19,107 nt of DNA from JBASRP01 sp044866075 (GCA_044866075.1 JBIOTQ010000141.1:1-19107), one strand, 5' to 3'. Shown: positions 1 through 10,000, counted from the stretch's first letter. Program-made: numbers and translations. Notes: generated by a model not told the origin, from the letters alone.

Positions 1-455
<455 letters not shown>

Positions 456-510
456 ATACCGGGAACCCGCTCTCACCTCGCTATGCAGCTTCGAAGGCAC
501 AGACGCCAGA

Positions 511-538
511 GAAGGGCGCTTCTTCGGAAGCGCCCTTC
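511..538. terminator. UUCG-capped terminator between 16S rRNA and the convergent lipoprotein gene
   Basis: A perfect 12-bp stem, GAAGGGCGCTTC (511-522) with GAAGCGCCCTTC (527-538), is capped by TTCG (523-526). On the + strand AGCTTTGTG follows, a poor T-tract. The hairpin is symmetrical and overlaps the stop codon of the minus-strand gene (537-539), so it could end transcription from both sides. It supports the 16S gene being transcribed without a downstream 23S gene. Confidence 0.8.
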
Positions 539-1151
539 AGCTTTGTGCGAGTGCCCTGCGGCGTCGTCGGTCTTGATAGAGGACGATTGCCGAGAACACG
601 AGCCCGGTGAAGAAGATGGCGACAAGGATCACAGCGAATCGGCCCGTGTTTGCAGCAGCGTTTTCAGGGCAGTCGGCCCTCGAGTTTTCCCACTTCGAAA
701 GCGACTCATAGTCACGACCAAGTTCAGGATCCGAAGAGATCAAGGCGCGACCGGAGCGAAGATCCTTCAGTCTGAAATCAGGGCCACCAAGTTCGTAGCC
801 TTCGGTATCCACCGCGTCGACGAAGTAGTAAAGCTCGGGATCCAGGGTCCCGCGTCGCAGGATGTCGTACCCAGGTATCTCGGTTTGTAGCGGGAGTTCG
901 AAGAGTGGAGCAGCGCCTGGCTGACGCTTCGCGGTCCACACCATTGGAGTTCTCTTGTCGCCCGGGATGCCGCGTCTGATGATGACGCTCCCAACACCTT
1001 CCGTATCGGAGCACCGCTTGTACGAGAGAACGGGCACGTCGTTCCGAAGGACGATGGCACCAGGGTAGAGATAGCTGCAGGAAGTCAGCAGGACAGCGGG
1101 TATGGCGAGGACGCCGATAATCCGCAGCCTGAGCCCACGGCGAGACATCAT
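537..1151 (-). CDS. Hypothetical lipoprotein with a C-terminal membrane segment
   Basis: I do not recognise the family of this 204-residue protein. It begins with an arginine-rich n-region and a hydrophobic stretch ending in the lipobox LTSC (Cys25), so it should be exported and lipid-modified. A second hydrophobic helix lies near the C-terminus (about 172-193) and is followed by five consecutive arginines (DRRRRR), placing a short tail in the cytoplasm. The middle (about 26-170) would be extracellular, with two further cysteines (Cys43 and one shortly before the C-terminal helix) that might pair. Two adjacent ATG codons (1151 and 1148) are possible starts; GAGGTG stands about ten bases upstream. 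The gene converges on the 16S gene, and its stop lies in the shared terminator. The 141-bp gap to the divergent J-domain gene (1152-1292) should hold both promoters; I see only a possible TATACC box for this gene. By eye its GC content is lower than its neighbours. Confidence 0.8.
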   Translation of the reverse strand: MMSRRGLRLRIIGVLAIPAVLLTSCSYLYPGAIVLRNDVPVLSYKRCSDTEGVGSVIIRRGIPGDKRTPMVWTAKRQPGAAPLFELPLQTEIPGYDILRRGTLDPELYYFVDAVDTEGYELGGPDFRLKDLRSGRALISSDPELGRDYESLSKWENSRADCPENAAANTGRFAVILVAIFFTGLVFSAIVLYQDRRRRRALAQS

Positions 1152-1292
1152 TCTCAGTGCACCTCAAGAGGTATACAGAGGAACCTCCACTTCGGCTCTC
1201 CGAAACGGCATCTTTCGGGCATGTTCGGTTCCTCCAGGACCTAGGACATCTCAAGGGTTCCGGGGCCGGGGTCGAAATCAGGGGCAAACGAC

Positions 1293-1868
1293 GTGAGCGC
1301 GCAGATGTCCAATCAAGCTTTCGCCATCCTCGGCATCGAGCCGACGAACGACGAGCGGGCGATCCGTTCGGCGTTCCTTCGGCTCGCGCGCATCTATCAC
1401 CCCGACCGCTTCGTCGACATGCCCGACGACGTTCGCGCGGAAGCCGAGCGTCGCATGAAGGAAGCGACGATCGCGTACGAGTCGCTGCGGACCGCCAAGC
1501 CGGCGGACGAACCTCTACCCGCGCCGATCGACGATGAGGAGATCCGGCGACGCGCTGCCGTCTACCGCGAGGCCGCGGAGAAGAAGAAGAAGATGGACGA
1601 GTACGACCGTGCGCGCTGGCGGGCTTGGGAAGAGGCGGAGAAGCGCGCTCGGGATAAGGCGCGGATGGAGGCCGACATCGCGTCCCGTCTCGAGGACGAG
1701 ATGAACGGTTTCCGCGTGCCGTCAGACGCCAAGCCGACGACCGAGGCGCCCGAGCCCGAGGCCATCCCAGCAAACAAGAGCGGCAAGAGCCGCCTCAACG
1801 AGCGAATCGACGCCGCGCGTCGCGGCGAGACGCACCCGCTGGTTCCGCAGAGCGGCGCAAACTCCTAG
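1293..1868 (+). CDS. J-domain (DnaJ-like) protein with coiled-coil tail
   Basis: This 191-residue protein carries an N-terminal J domain (about 8-70) with the essential His-Pro-Asp motif at 36-38 inside YHPDRF. J domains stimulate the ATPase of Hsp70 (DnaK). The typical DnaJ glycine/phenylalanine region, zinc finger and C-terminal client-binding domains are absent. Instead there is a highly charged, alanine/arginine/glutamate/lysine-rich segment (about 85-145), likely a coiled coil, and a polar tail. It is therefore a specialised co-chaperone, not the housekeeping DnaJ. The start is taken as GTG 1293 with AGGGG eight bases upstream; ATG 1305 is an alternative that would shorten it by four residues. 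It is predicted cytoplasmic. Its partner is unknown, and nothing nearby names a client. Confidence 0.88.
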   Translation: MSAQMSNQAFAILGIEPTNDERAIRSAFLRLARIYHPDRFVDMPDDVRAEAERRMKEATIAYESLRTAKPADEPLPAPIDDEEIRRRAAVYREAAEKKKKMDEYDRARWRAWEEAEKRARDKARMEADIASRLEDEMNGFRVPSDAKPTTEAPEPEAIPANKSGKSRLNERIDAARRGETHPLVPQSGANS

Positions 1869-1946
1869 CCGCGACCACTCAGCGTCGCCGAGCCCGGCAG
1901 CGGGCAGCGGGCAGGACCACCGGCCTCGAGAAGCGAAATCTCCCTC

Positions 1947-3503
1947 GTGAGGGGCAGACCACCGGCCACGGCGGTGCGAGCGGGGATCATCGTCATCGCT
2001 CTCGCTTTGGGTTGGGTCGTGCCCACCGTCTCCGCCGCGGACCCGTGCCCGGCTCCGGCGCCCCCGATGCGGTTCGAGAAACCCGTCTATGTGGACGAGG
2101 AGCGCGCCGGCGGAGAGCCTTCCGTGGTCGCCCTCCAGGACGGCTCCCTTCTCTACGGTGCACACGCAGGGACCACCCACTTCTACACACCGGCGGTCCT
2201 CGGCCCGTCAACGTCGGCCTTCGTGAAGAACTACACGGGCCAGACCTACTACTGGCGCAGCACGGATCACGGGAAGACGTGGAGCTTCGTTCCGCGCACC
2301 CTTCCCGATAACGATCCATTCTCCGGCTTCTCAGACCCCGACTTCGCGATCGATAGGGCCGGCCAGGTCTACATCTCGGAGATCAATCTCGTGAACGTCG
2401 CGATGTCGAAGTCGACGGACGGCGGGAAGTCGTACGCGCTGCAGAACCTCTTCGCGATGACGATGACCGATCGTCAGTGGTCCGAGGCCGATGAGAAGAA
2501 CGTGGTGTACCTCGTCGGCGACGCGTACGGCGGCGGGACGAGCACGAACCCCGTCGGGCACGTCGGCCACTTCCTCTACAAGAGCAAGGACGGGGGCGTG
2601 ACGTTCACGCCGGGCACCGACGACGAGGGCGGCCTGGGCGACATACAGGTCGACAAGAGCGACGGCACCCTGTACGAGGCGCACTACGGAGCCGGCACGC
2701 TCTCGATCGCAGCATTCCGCAAGGCGCGACAGGACAACCTCACCCCCGAGATCCATCCGATCGCGAAGGGCGTCGGCCTGCTTTCCCACTGGCCCGCGAT
2801 CGACGTCGACCGCAAAGGCAACCTCTACATCGTGTGGGACGAGAGCGGGTCCGGCGACGCGAAGCGCGAGGCCGGCATCTGGTACTCCTACTCGACCGAT
2901 CGCGGGAAGACCTGGGCGAAGCCCGTTCGCGTCGACAACGGTACCGGCACCGACATCTGGCCGTGGATCGCCGTAGGGACGGAGGGGCGCGTGGCGATCG
3001 CGTGGTTCGGGACGGCCCAGGCGCTGCCCGACCAGAACGCCGAGACCCCCGGCGACCATGGATGGAACGTCTACGCGGCCCAGACGATCACCGGGCTCGG
3101 ATGCGGGAACGGCAAGGCGCCGAAGTTCCGCGTCACCCAGGCGACCGCCGATCCTTTCCACCACGGAACGATCTGCATGGGCGGAACGACCTGCCAGGCG
3201 CAACTCATCGATCGCCGTCTCGGCGATTACTTCACGATCGACATCGATCCCCAAGGCCGTCTCCTCGCGGCGTACTCCGACACGCGGAAGGACGGGTCGG
3301 TCGCGCTCGGCGCGTTCCTGCGCCAGTCGGTTGGCGAGTCATTCATCGAGACCGCGCCGAAAGCGAAAGCGAAAACCGCCGTACGCGGAACGAAGAAGAC
3401 GCGAGCGCTTCCCGCGACGGGAACGGGATGGCCCCTCCCACTCGCCGCGGGTTTCGTTGGGCTTGCGATCATCCTCGCCATCTGGCGGAGACTTCACGCC
3501 TGA
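1947..3503 (+). CDS. Secreted BNR/Asp-box (sialidase-fold) protein with LPATG anchor
   Basis: The 518-residue protein has a signal peptide (hydrophobic 12-30, cleavage likely after VSA) and a beta-propeller-type body. Four Asp-box repeats are visible: STDHGKTW (105-112), STDGGKSY (156-163), SKDGGVTF (213-220) and STDRGKTW (316-323). Such repeats mark sialidase-type propellers. I do not see a convincing set of sialidase catalytic residues, so glycosidase activity is not shown; it may be a binding propeller. The C-terminus has a lysine/arginine-rich linker, LPATG at 488-492, a membrane helix and RR, the layout of a sortase substrate. No sortase is in the window. The start is GTG 1947 without a clear ribosome site; GTG 1974 would also keep the signal peptide. 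The next gene overlaps its stop codon, so the two are probably one operon. Confidence 0.87.
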   Translation: MRGRPPATAVRAGIIVIALALGWVVPTVSAADPCPAPAPPMRFEKPVYVDEERAGGEPSVVALQDGSLLYGAHAGTTHFYTPAVLGPSTSAFVKNYTGQTYYWRSTDHGKTWSFVPRTLPDNDPFSGFSDPDFAIDRAGQVYISEINLVNVAMSKSTDGGKSYALQNLFAMTMTDRQWSEADEKNVVYLVGDAYGGGTSTNPVGHVGHFLYKSKDGGVTFTPGTDDEGGLGDIQVDKSDGTLYEAHYGAGTLSIAAFRKARQDNLTPEIHPIAKGVGLLSHWPAIDVDRKGNLYIVWDESGSGDAKREAGIWYSYSTDRGKTWAKPVRVDNGTGTDIWPWIAVGTEGRVAIAWFGTAQALPDQNAETPGDHGWNVYAAQTITGLGCGNGKAPKFRVTQATADPFHHGTICMGGTTCQAQLIDRRLGDYFTIDIDPQGRLLAAYSDTRKDGSVALGAFLRQSVGESFIETAPKAKAKTAVRGTKKTRALPATGTGWPLPLAAGFVGLAIILAIWRRLHA

Positions 3504-6355
3504 GGTCGGATCGGGGGCTCGCGGTCACGTCACGACATCGGTCCTCGGCGCTTCCCCTGGTCGTCGCGTTGACGGCCGTCCTGACGCTGCCGACGGCGCC
3601 CGTCCGCGGTCTCCCGGCGGCCATGGACGAGACCACGTATCAGATCTACGGCCGCGTCTTCCCCGATCCCCAGGGATGCCGTCGGGGACTGCCCCTGTCG
3701 AGCCCATGGGCCAAGGGCAATGTTTGCGCCGTCGATTTCATCCAATGGGACGAGGCTCTCGCGGGGGTGCGGTTCTTGCAGCAGCGGTTCCCCCGTTACA
3801 TCCAGCTCGTCAATCTGCGGGAGCTGAAGGGCGAGGAGTTCCGCTCGGCGGGTCTGCCGCGCGAGGATCTGACCCGCGATCGCCGCGACCTGTACGTCGT
3901 CAAGGTCACCGACGCGATGTCGCCGATCCCGGAAGCACAACGGAAGCACTTCGCCTATGGCATGGGGATGCACGGCATCGAAAGGGCCGGGGTCGAGGGA
4001 GGGCTGCGTGCCGCGGAGGACCTCGTCACGTGGGCCGCCTGCGAGAGCAACGCCGACGCCGCGCCGGCCTGCGCAACGGAAGGGCCGTTCCCGAAGAGGA
4101 TCCTCGAGCCCACGGATTCCGGCCCGACCGCCGGCGACGTGCTGCGCAACGGTGTCGTCTACTTGATCTTCGCCAACCCTGACGGCTGGGCGCGAGGCGA
4201 TCTCGCCTCCGGCGGCGTGGCGTACCAGCGCTACAACGGCAACGGGATGGACGTGAACCGGGACTGGCCGTCGGTCGGGTTCACCGACAAGCAGTACACG
4301 CCGTGGAGCGAGCCCGAGTCGCGGGGGTACGGCGCGTACCTGCGCGAGGTGCGGGAGCGAACCGCCAACGACCGCTTCGCGGGAGCCATCGACCTGCACG
4401 GGATGTTGACGGCCCGATCGTTCTCGTTCACCTTGCTCGGTGCCGGCCAGCGCGACTATCGGAAGAACGCTCTCACCGTCCAGACCGCCATCACAACGTT
4501 CCGCGACTCGGAGAAACGTCTCTCCTGGAGTCCGTTGATCGCGCCCGCCGAGTCCTGCCCGGGCCCGATCGAAGAACCGACCGGCGTGGCCGGCGGCAAT
4601 GTGCCCATGTGCTCGGACCAATGGGGGACCGTCTGGGACACGATCGATTATCAGGTCACGGGAGCGCTGGGCGACTGGATGGACGCGCCGATCGGCCTCG
4701 ACGCGGTCGGCATCGACAACGAGATGGCGCTCTCCCACCTTTCGAACTGCGGCACCGGCACGTGCTTCGTCCCCGAGGTCGAGCAGTTGCACGTCGACGG
4801 CAACAAAGGACTGATCTACGCGCAGATCTCCTCGCTGCTGTTCGAGAAGCCCGTCCGGTACCAGCCCGGCGGGACCATCGGCTACATCAACGACCCGGCA
4901 CGGGTCCGCAACCGGCGCTCCTCGACCGCATCGGCGACGCGGGCGGAGCTGCCCGTGCAGGAGGCGATCAGGCGCATCAGCCCGACGGGCGTCCATTCGT
5001 TCGCCTTCGACGTCAAAGGACCGAAGGACGGCGTTCAGAACGGTGGGATGTCGATCGAGCTGACGTTCGCGAACGCGCGCGCCGTGTCGCCCGCCACCCT
5101 CCCAGCCGAATACGTCCTCGAGTTCTGCGGTGCTCCGGAGGAGCCCGGCGACGCGGCCGGGACGTGCGAAGAGGTCGCGCGGTACTTCAATCAGAGCTTC
5201 CTCTACCTCCAGGCCGGGGCGCGCATCGACCTCAACCGCCCGGTCCCCGGTCCGTACCGGCTTCGGGTCGACGGCGTCGATCAGGTGCCCGACGAGGCCG
5301 CCGGTCTGCTTCCCACGGACGTGCTGGTCTCCTTCACCAAGGGTGCGTCGTACCCCACGCCGCAACAGGCGCCGTACGACGCGTCACGCCTGGATTTCTT
5401 CCGCGACCTCAACAAGTACGCTACATCCGCCAACCTACTCGGCGCCCTAACCGTCGACGAGGTCCTCGCTGATCCCACCGTTCTCAACGGTTTCGACTCC
5501 ATCGTCGCGGCGGACGCGTTCATGCCGGGATACGCATCCGGCGGCAAGAGCCGCTACGGCAAGGCGCAATTTGCCGCCTACGCGAGGGCGTTCCGTGCGT
5601 TCGTCGAACGCGGCGGCAACTTGGTTCTGACCGACGGCGCTCTCGCCGGCCTGTCCGCCGTCGATCGGAGGTTCACCGCCAAAGACGTCACGAAGGGTTA
5701 CTTTTACGCGGGGTGGATGGACTTCGACGACGGAGCCGGGCCGACCTACGCGAAGAACGTTCTGGCGCGCGGCGTCGACAAGGAAGGCACCGCCGAGGGG
5801 TCGGCCTCTTACGGAGACCAGTCGTTCACACATCGCCACCAGACGTACGAGCCGGTGCCGATCGGGTTCTACGTGTCGTCCGGTGGGGACTGCTTCTCCG
5901 ACCGGTGCGACTCGCCGAACTGGGTTGTGAACGAAGGGGCGTGGCGCAAGGCAGGCGGCACCGTCGCCGCCCGAACCTACGCCCGGCTCCACACGGCGCC
6001 GACCTTCCCGGGCGGCGGCGCGGTGGGGAACGTCACCGGCGTATCACTCGGCGAGCTGCGTCTGGGCAAGGGCAGGATCCGTGTGGCCGGCGCCTTGCTG
6101 CCGCAACCGACCGAGGCGAACTACCACCCGTTCGGTCTGTCCTCCTACGCCGTCACCTACACGGGCTACCAGATCTTCGAGAACATGACCGCGTACAAGA
6201 ACCCCGCCCGCTCGACCGTGAAGGGAACGAAGATCGTGCGTCCGGCGAAACGCCCGCTGCCGGCGACGGGTCTCGCGGACGGCCCATGGGCGGTGGCCGG
6301 CGCGTTGATGCTGGGAGCAGCCCTCACGCTGAGCATCGCGCGCCGCCGCGCGTAA
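3500..6355 (+). CDS. Secreted M14 zinc carboxypeptidase-family protein with LPATG anchor
   Basis: About 951 residues. After a signal peptide (hydrophobic about 17-31) comes an M14 peptidase domain: the HxxE zinc motif in MHGIER (His158, Glu161), NPDG (226-229), DVNRDW (251-256), SEPES (Glu271), the third zinc ligand in DLHG (His300) and a candidate catalytic Glu408 in GIDNEM. M14 enzymes release C-terminal residues from peptides using zinc. A later part (about 630-720, with FVERGGNLVLTDG) resembles a flavodoxin- or amidotransferase-like fold of unknown role. The end has LPATG at 920-924, a membrane helix and arginines, as in the preceding gene. The start is uncertain. No ATG, GTG or TTG suits the signal peptide. 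CTG 3500 has GGCGGAG nine bases upstream and overlaps the previous stop; ATG 3428 would add 24 residues inside the previous gene. Confidence 0.88.
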   Translation: MRSDRGLAVTSRHRSSALPLVVALTAVLTLPTAPVRGLPAAMDETTYQIYGRVFPDPQGCRRGLPLSSPWAKGNVCAVDFIQWDEALAGVRFLQQRFPRYIQLVNLRELKGEEFRSAGLPREDLTRDRRDLYVVKVTDAMSPIPEAQRKHFAYGMGMHGIERAGVEGGLRAAEDLVTWAACESNADAAPACATEGPFPKRILEPTDSGPTAGDVLRNGVVYLIFANPDGWARGDLASGGVAYQRYNGNGMDVNRDWPSVGFTDKQYTPWSEPESRGYGAYLREVRERTANDRFAGAIDLHGMLTARSFSFTLLGAGQRDYRKNALTVQTAITTFRDSEKRLSWSPLIAPAESCPGPIEEPTGVAGGNVPMCSDQWGTVWDTIDYQVTGALGDWMDAPIGLDAVGIDNEMALSHLSNCGTGTCFVPEVEQLHVDGNKGLIYAQISSLLFEKPVRYQPGGTIGYINDPARVRNRRSSTASATRAELPVQEAIRRISPTGVHSFAFDVKGPKDGVQNGGMSIELTFANARAVSPATLPAEYVLEFCGAPEEPGDAAGTCEEVARYFNQSFLYLQAGARIDLNRPVPGPYRLRVDGVDQVPDEAAGLLPTDVLVSFTKGASYPTPQQAPYDASRLDFFRDLNKYATSANLLGALTVDEVLADPTVLNGFDSIVAADAFMPGYASGGKSRYGKAQFAAYARAFRAFVERGGNLVLTDGALAGLSAVDRRFTAKDVTKGYFYAGWMDFDDGAGPTYAKNVLARGVDKEGTAEGSASYGDQSFTHRHQTYEPVPIGFYVSSGGDCFSDRCDSPNWVVNEGAWRKAGGTVAARTYARLHTAPTFPGGGAVGNVTGVSLGELRLGKGRIRVAGALLPQPTEANYHPFGLSSYAVTYTGYQIFENMTAYKNPARSTVKGTKIVRPAKRPLPATGLADGPWAVAGALMLGAALTLSIARRRA

Positions 6356-6396
6356 CGACGCACATTCCCGGCTACGAGCGCTCTGCTTCCGTCCTG

Positions 6397-6402
6397 TAGA
6401 CT
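6397..6402 (+). promoter_or_regulatory. -10 box TAGACT for a leaderless epimerase mRNA
   Basis: TAGACT fits the TANNNT -10 pattern and stands eight bases before the GTG at 6411, about where transcription would start. No Shine-Dalgarno sequence precedes that GTG. A -35 box is not evident. Confidence 0.5.
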
Positions 6403-6410
6403 TGCGCGCC

Positions 6411-6947
6411 GTGGCTGAGGTGATGAAGTCCGACAAGATCGACGGCGTTTACATCGTGCGGTTGCAATCGCATCCGGACGAGCGCGGACGTTTCGTCGAA
6501 ACGTTCCGGCGACGTTGGATCCCGGGATGCCGGGAGATGGTGCAAGGCAATCGCTCGGATTCTCAGGCCGGCGTGCTGCGCGGGATCCACTATCACCTGT
6601 TCCAGGCGGACTATTGGTACGTCCCGAGCGGCCGCACGTTCACGGCGCTCGTCGACCTCCGTCCGAAGTCTCCGACCTACAAAGCCGTCGAGACGCTCGA
6701 GATGGGGGAGCAGAACGAGGTCGGCGTCTACATCCCGCCGGGCGTCGGGCACGGCTTCTACGCTCTGACGCCTGCGGTGATGACGTACCTGGTCGACCAG
6801 GAGTTCGACGGCTCCGACGAGTTCGGCGTCCGCTTCGACGACGAGACCCTCGCGATCCCGTGGCCGGACGGCGAGCGGATCGTCTCCGACCGCGACCGGA
6901 GCAACCCCGGGCTGACCGAGATCCCGGCCGAGAACCTCCCCGACTAA
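6411..6947 (+). CDS. dTDP-4-dehydrorhamnose 3,5-epimerase (RmlC)-family protein
   Basis: The 178-residue protein has the usual length and cupin fold sequence of RmlC enzymes, which epimerise C3 and C5 of dTDP-4-keto-6-deoxyglucose on the way to dTDP-rhamnose. Seen motifs: DERGRFVETFR (23-33), NRSDSQAGVLRGIHYH with Arg57 and catalytic-position His60, VDLRPKSPTY (81-90), PPGVGHGF with His114, and the closing LAIPWP. The position usually held by lysine in the QAK motif is aspartate here (QAD, Asp67), so substrate or activity may differ from true RmlC. The other rml genes are not nearby. GTG 6411 is chosen because a -10 box stands eight bases before it. TTG 6402 and ATG 6423 are alternatives. It lies 55 bases behind the M14 gene but probably has its own promoter. 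Confidence 0.85.
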   Translation: MAEVMKSDKIDGVYIVRLQSHPDERGRFVETFRRRWIPGCREMVQGNRSDSQAGVLRGIHYHLFQADYWYVPSGRTFTALVDLRPKSPTYKAVETLEMGEQNEVGVYIPPGVGHGFYALTPAVMTYLVDQEFDGSDEFGVRFDDETLAIPWPDGERIVSDRDRSNPGLTEIPAENLPD

Positions 6948-7065
6948 TTCCTCGGTCCGGTCCCGTTCCGCGCGCTAGCCTGGAACCTCGTCCTGCGAGC
7001 GAGAAAGGGGTCCTCCTAGCGCCACGACCAGCGCAAACCGGGCCCGACCGGCCGTGCCCCGCCGG

Positions 7066-7071
7066 TACAAT
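7066..7071 (+). promoter_or_regulatory. -10 box TACAAT for a leaderless metH mRNA
   Basis: TACAAT ends nine bases before ATG 7081, which lacks a ribosome-binding site. This argues for a leaderless or near-leaderless transcript. It also argues against the in-frame GTG at 7054, which would lie upstream of the promoter. No cobalamin or SAM riboswitch is visible in the 133-bp gap (6948-7080). Confidence 0.55.
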
Positions 7072-7080
7072 CCCTCGCGT

Positions 7081-10000
7081 ATGAGTTCACTCCTCGAGGC
7101 CCTGCGCGAGCGCGTCCTGCTCTTCGACGGTGCTATGGGCACGCAGATCCAGGCCGCGAACCTCTCGCTCGATGAGTACTGGGGCAAGGAAGGCAACTCC
7201 GAGGTCCTCAACCTCTCGCGTCCGGACGTCATCGCGAACATCCACCGCGCCTACTTCGATGCCGGCGCCGACGCCGTCGAGACGAACACGTTCGGCGCCA
7301 ACCTCGTCGTGCAGGGCGAGTACGAGATGGCGGACAAGGTCTACGACCTGAACGTCATCGGAGCCCGCATCGCGAAGGAAGTCGCGTCGAGTTATAGCGA
7401 CCGGCCGCGCTGGGTGATCGGGTCGGTCGGGCCCGGCACGAAGCTTCCGTCGCTCGGCCACACGACCTTCGACGAGCTCGAGGCTTCCTACGGCTTGCAG
7501 ATCAAGGGGCTCGTAGACGGCGGCGCCGACGCGATCATCATCGAGACCTGCCAGGACATGCTCCAGCTGAAATCGGCCGTCGCCGGCGCCGTCCAGGCGT
7601 TCGAGGAGGCGGGGAAGAAGCTGCCGCTCATCGTCCAGGTCACGGTCGAGACGACCGGGACGATGCTCCTCGGGACGGAGATCGCCGCGGCGCTCACGGC
7701 GCTCGTGCCGTACCACGTGATCGACGTGATCGGGATGAACTGCGCGACCGGCCCGGTCGAGATGACCGAGCACGTGCGCTTCCTCTGCCAGTCGAGCCGG
7801 AAGTTCGTGAGCGTGTTGCCGAACGCCGGCCTGCCCGAGCTGCGCGACGGCAAGCCCTATTACCCCCTGACGCCGGAGGAGTTCGTCCGCCATCAAACGG
7901 TCTTCGTGAAGGAGTTCGGCACGAACATCGCCGGCGGGTGCTGCGGGACGACCCCGGAGCATATCCGGCAGCTGAGCGAAGCCCTTGCGGGAACCGTGCC
8001 GCTCGACCGCAGCGCGGCCGCGCTGGATCCCGGCTGCTCGAGCCTGTACATCGCGCAGCCCTTCCATCAAGAGACGTCGTTCTTCGTGATCGGCGAACGC
8101 TGCAACGTTCAGGGCTCGCGCAAGTTCAAGGAGATCGTCGGGGCGGAGGACTGGGACTCGACCGTTCGCGTCGCCAAGGAGCAGGTGCGTGAGGGCGCGC
8201 ACGCGCTCGACGTGTCGGTCGACTTCACCGGACGCGACGGCGTTCCCGACATGGGCGAGGTCGTCTCGCGCTTCCGCACCCAGATGACGCTTCCGATCTT
8301 CCTCGACTCGACCGAGCCGCAGGTGATCGAGGCCGGACTGAAGCTGCTCGGCGGACGCTCGGTGATCAACTCGATCAACCTCGAAGAGGGCACCGGCGAC
8401 GACACGCGACTGATGCGCAACCTGCGTCTCGCGAAGAAGTTCGGCGCGGCATGCGTCGCGCTGGCGATCGACGAGAACGGCCAAGCGACCACGAAGGACT
8501 GGAAGCTCGAGGTCTGCAAGCGGCTCGCCGAGATCGCGAAGAACGAAGCCGGGCTGGAGGCGCGCGACCTGATCTTCGACACGCTCGTCTTCCCGATCTC
8601 GACGGGGATGGAGGAGCAGCGACGCGCGGCGCTCGAGACCATCGAGGCCGTCCGCGCGATCAAGCAGGAGATCCCCGGCGCGTTTACCTCACTCGGCATC
8701 TCGAACGTGTCGTTCGGGCTGTCGCCGGCCGGACGGCAGGTGCTGAACTCGGTGTTCCTGCACGAGGCGATCGAGGCCGGGCTCGACGCGGCGATCGTCT
8801 CGCCGGCGCAGATCCTGCCAATGTCCCGCATCGACGAGCGCCAACGCGAGGTCGCGCAAGACATGATCTACGACCGGCGCCGCGCCGGCTACGACCCGCT
8901 GCAGGAGTTCATCGGGCTCTTCGAGGGCGTCGAGCACCAGCGCGCGGCAAAGGAAGATCTGTCGGGCCTACCGCTCGACGAGCGCCTGAAGCGACGCATC
9001 ATCGACGGCGAGCGCGAGGGGCTCGAAGGCGATCTCGACGAGGCGCTGAAGGAGAAACCAGCGCTGGAGATCATCAATACGAACCTTCTCGACGGCATGA
9101 AGGTCGTCGGTGACCTGTTCGGCTCCGGCCAGATGCAACTGCCGTTCGTCCTGCAGTCCGCGGAGACCATGAAAGCCGCCGTCTCGCATCTCGAGCCGCA
9201 CATGGAGAAGGCCGGCGATGGGTCGAAGGGCCGAATCGTGCTCGCGACGGTGAAGGGCGACGTGCACGACATCGGCAAGAATCTCGTCGATATCATCCTG
9301 ACGAACAACGGCTACACGGTCCACAACATCGGGATCAAGCAACCGATCTCGTCGATCATCGAGGCGGCCGAGCGCGAGCGGGTCGACGCGATCGGCTTGA
9401 GCGGGCTGCTCGTGAAGTCGACCGTTGTGATGCGCGAGGACCTCGAGGAGCTGAACCGGCGCGAGCTGCACGCTTATCCCGTTCTGCTCGGCGGCGCGGC
9501 GCTCACGCGCTCGTACGTCGAGAACGACCTGCGTGAGATCTACAACGGCCGTGTCTTCTACGGCCGAGATGCGTTCGAGGGCCTGCACACGATGGACCAG
9601 CTGATGGCCGAGAAGCGCGGCGGAACGGTCCTCGAGGCGGCGCCGAAACCGAGGCGTGCCCGGGAACGTCCCGTCGCGGTCGTCGAGCCCGGCGCGCCGG
9701 CGCGGTCGGATGTCGCGACCGACGTCCCGATCCCGACCGCACCGTTCTTCGGGAGCCGCGTCGTGAAGGGCTTGAACACGCTCGAGATCGCGCGGTTTCT
9801 CAACAAGAAGACGCTGTTCCGCGGTCAGTGGCAGTTCCGCCCGCAACCCGGCCAGTCGACCGAAGAGTACGAGGACTTCATCCAAGGCGAAGCAGAGCCC
9901 GTGTTGCGCAGCACCCTCGAGCGCGCTATCGCCGAGCACCTGCTGCAACCGGCCGTCGTGTACGGGTTCTTCCCGGCGCAGTCCGAGGGCGACGACCTGA

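Noticed and set aside
778..1773. 331-residue open frame on the minus strand
   Set aside because: It spans the lipoprotein gene, the divergent promoter region and the J-domain gene, with a low-complexity Arg/Ser/Pro composition typical of a high-GC antisense frame.
2834..3499. In-frame upstream extension of the M14 gene to 2834
   Set aside because: It would overlap the Asp-box gene by hundreds of bases with arginine-rich shadow sequence placed before a clear signal peptide.
3530..5365. 611-residue open frame on the minus strand opposite the M14 gene
   Set aside because: Arg/Val/Asp-rich shadow composition without motifs; the + strand frame carries all M14 catalytic motifs and a signal peptide.
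7054..7080. GTG 7054 as the metH start
   Set aside because: It lies upstream of the TACAAT promoter box and adds residues (MPRRYNPSR) not expected at the MetH N-terminus.
6948..7080. Cobalamin or SAM riboswitch before metH
   Set aside because: The gap is only 133 bases, lacks conserved riboswitch boxes, and the promoter box sits nine bases before the start codon, leaving no leader RNA.
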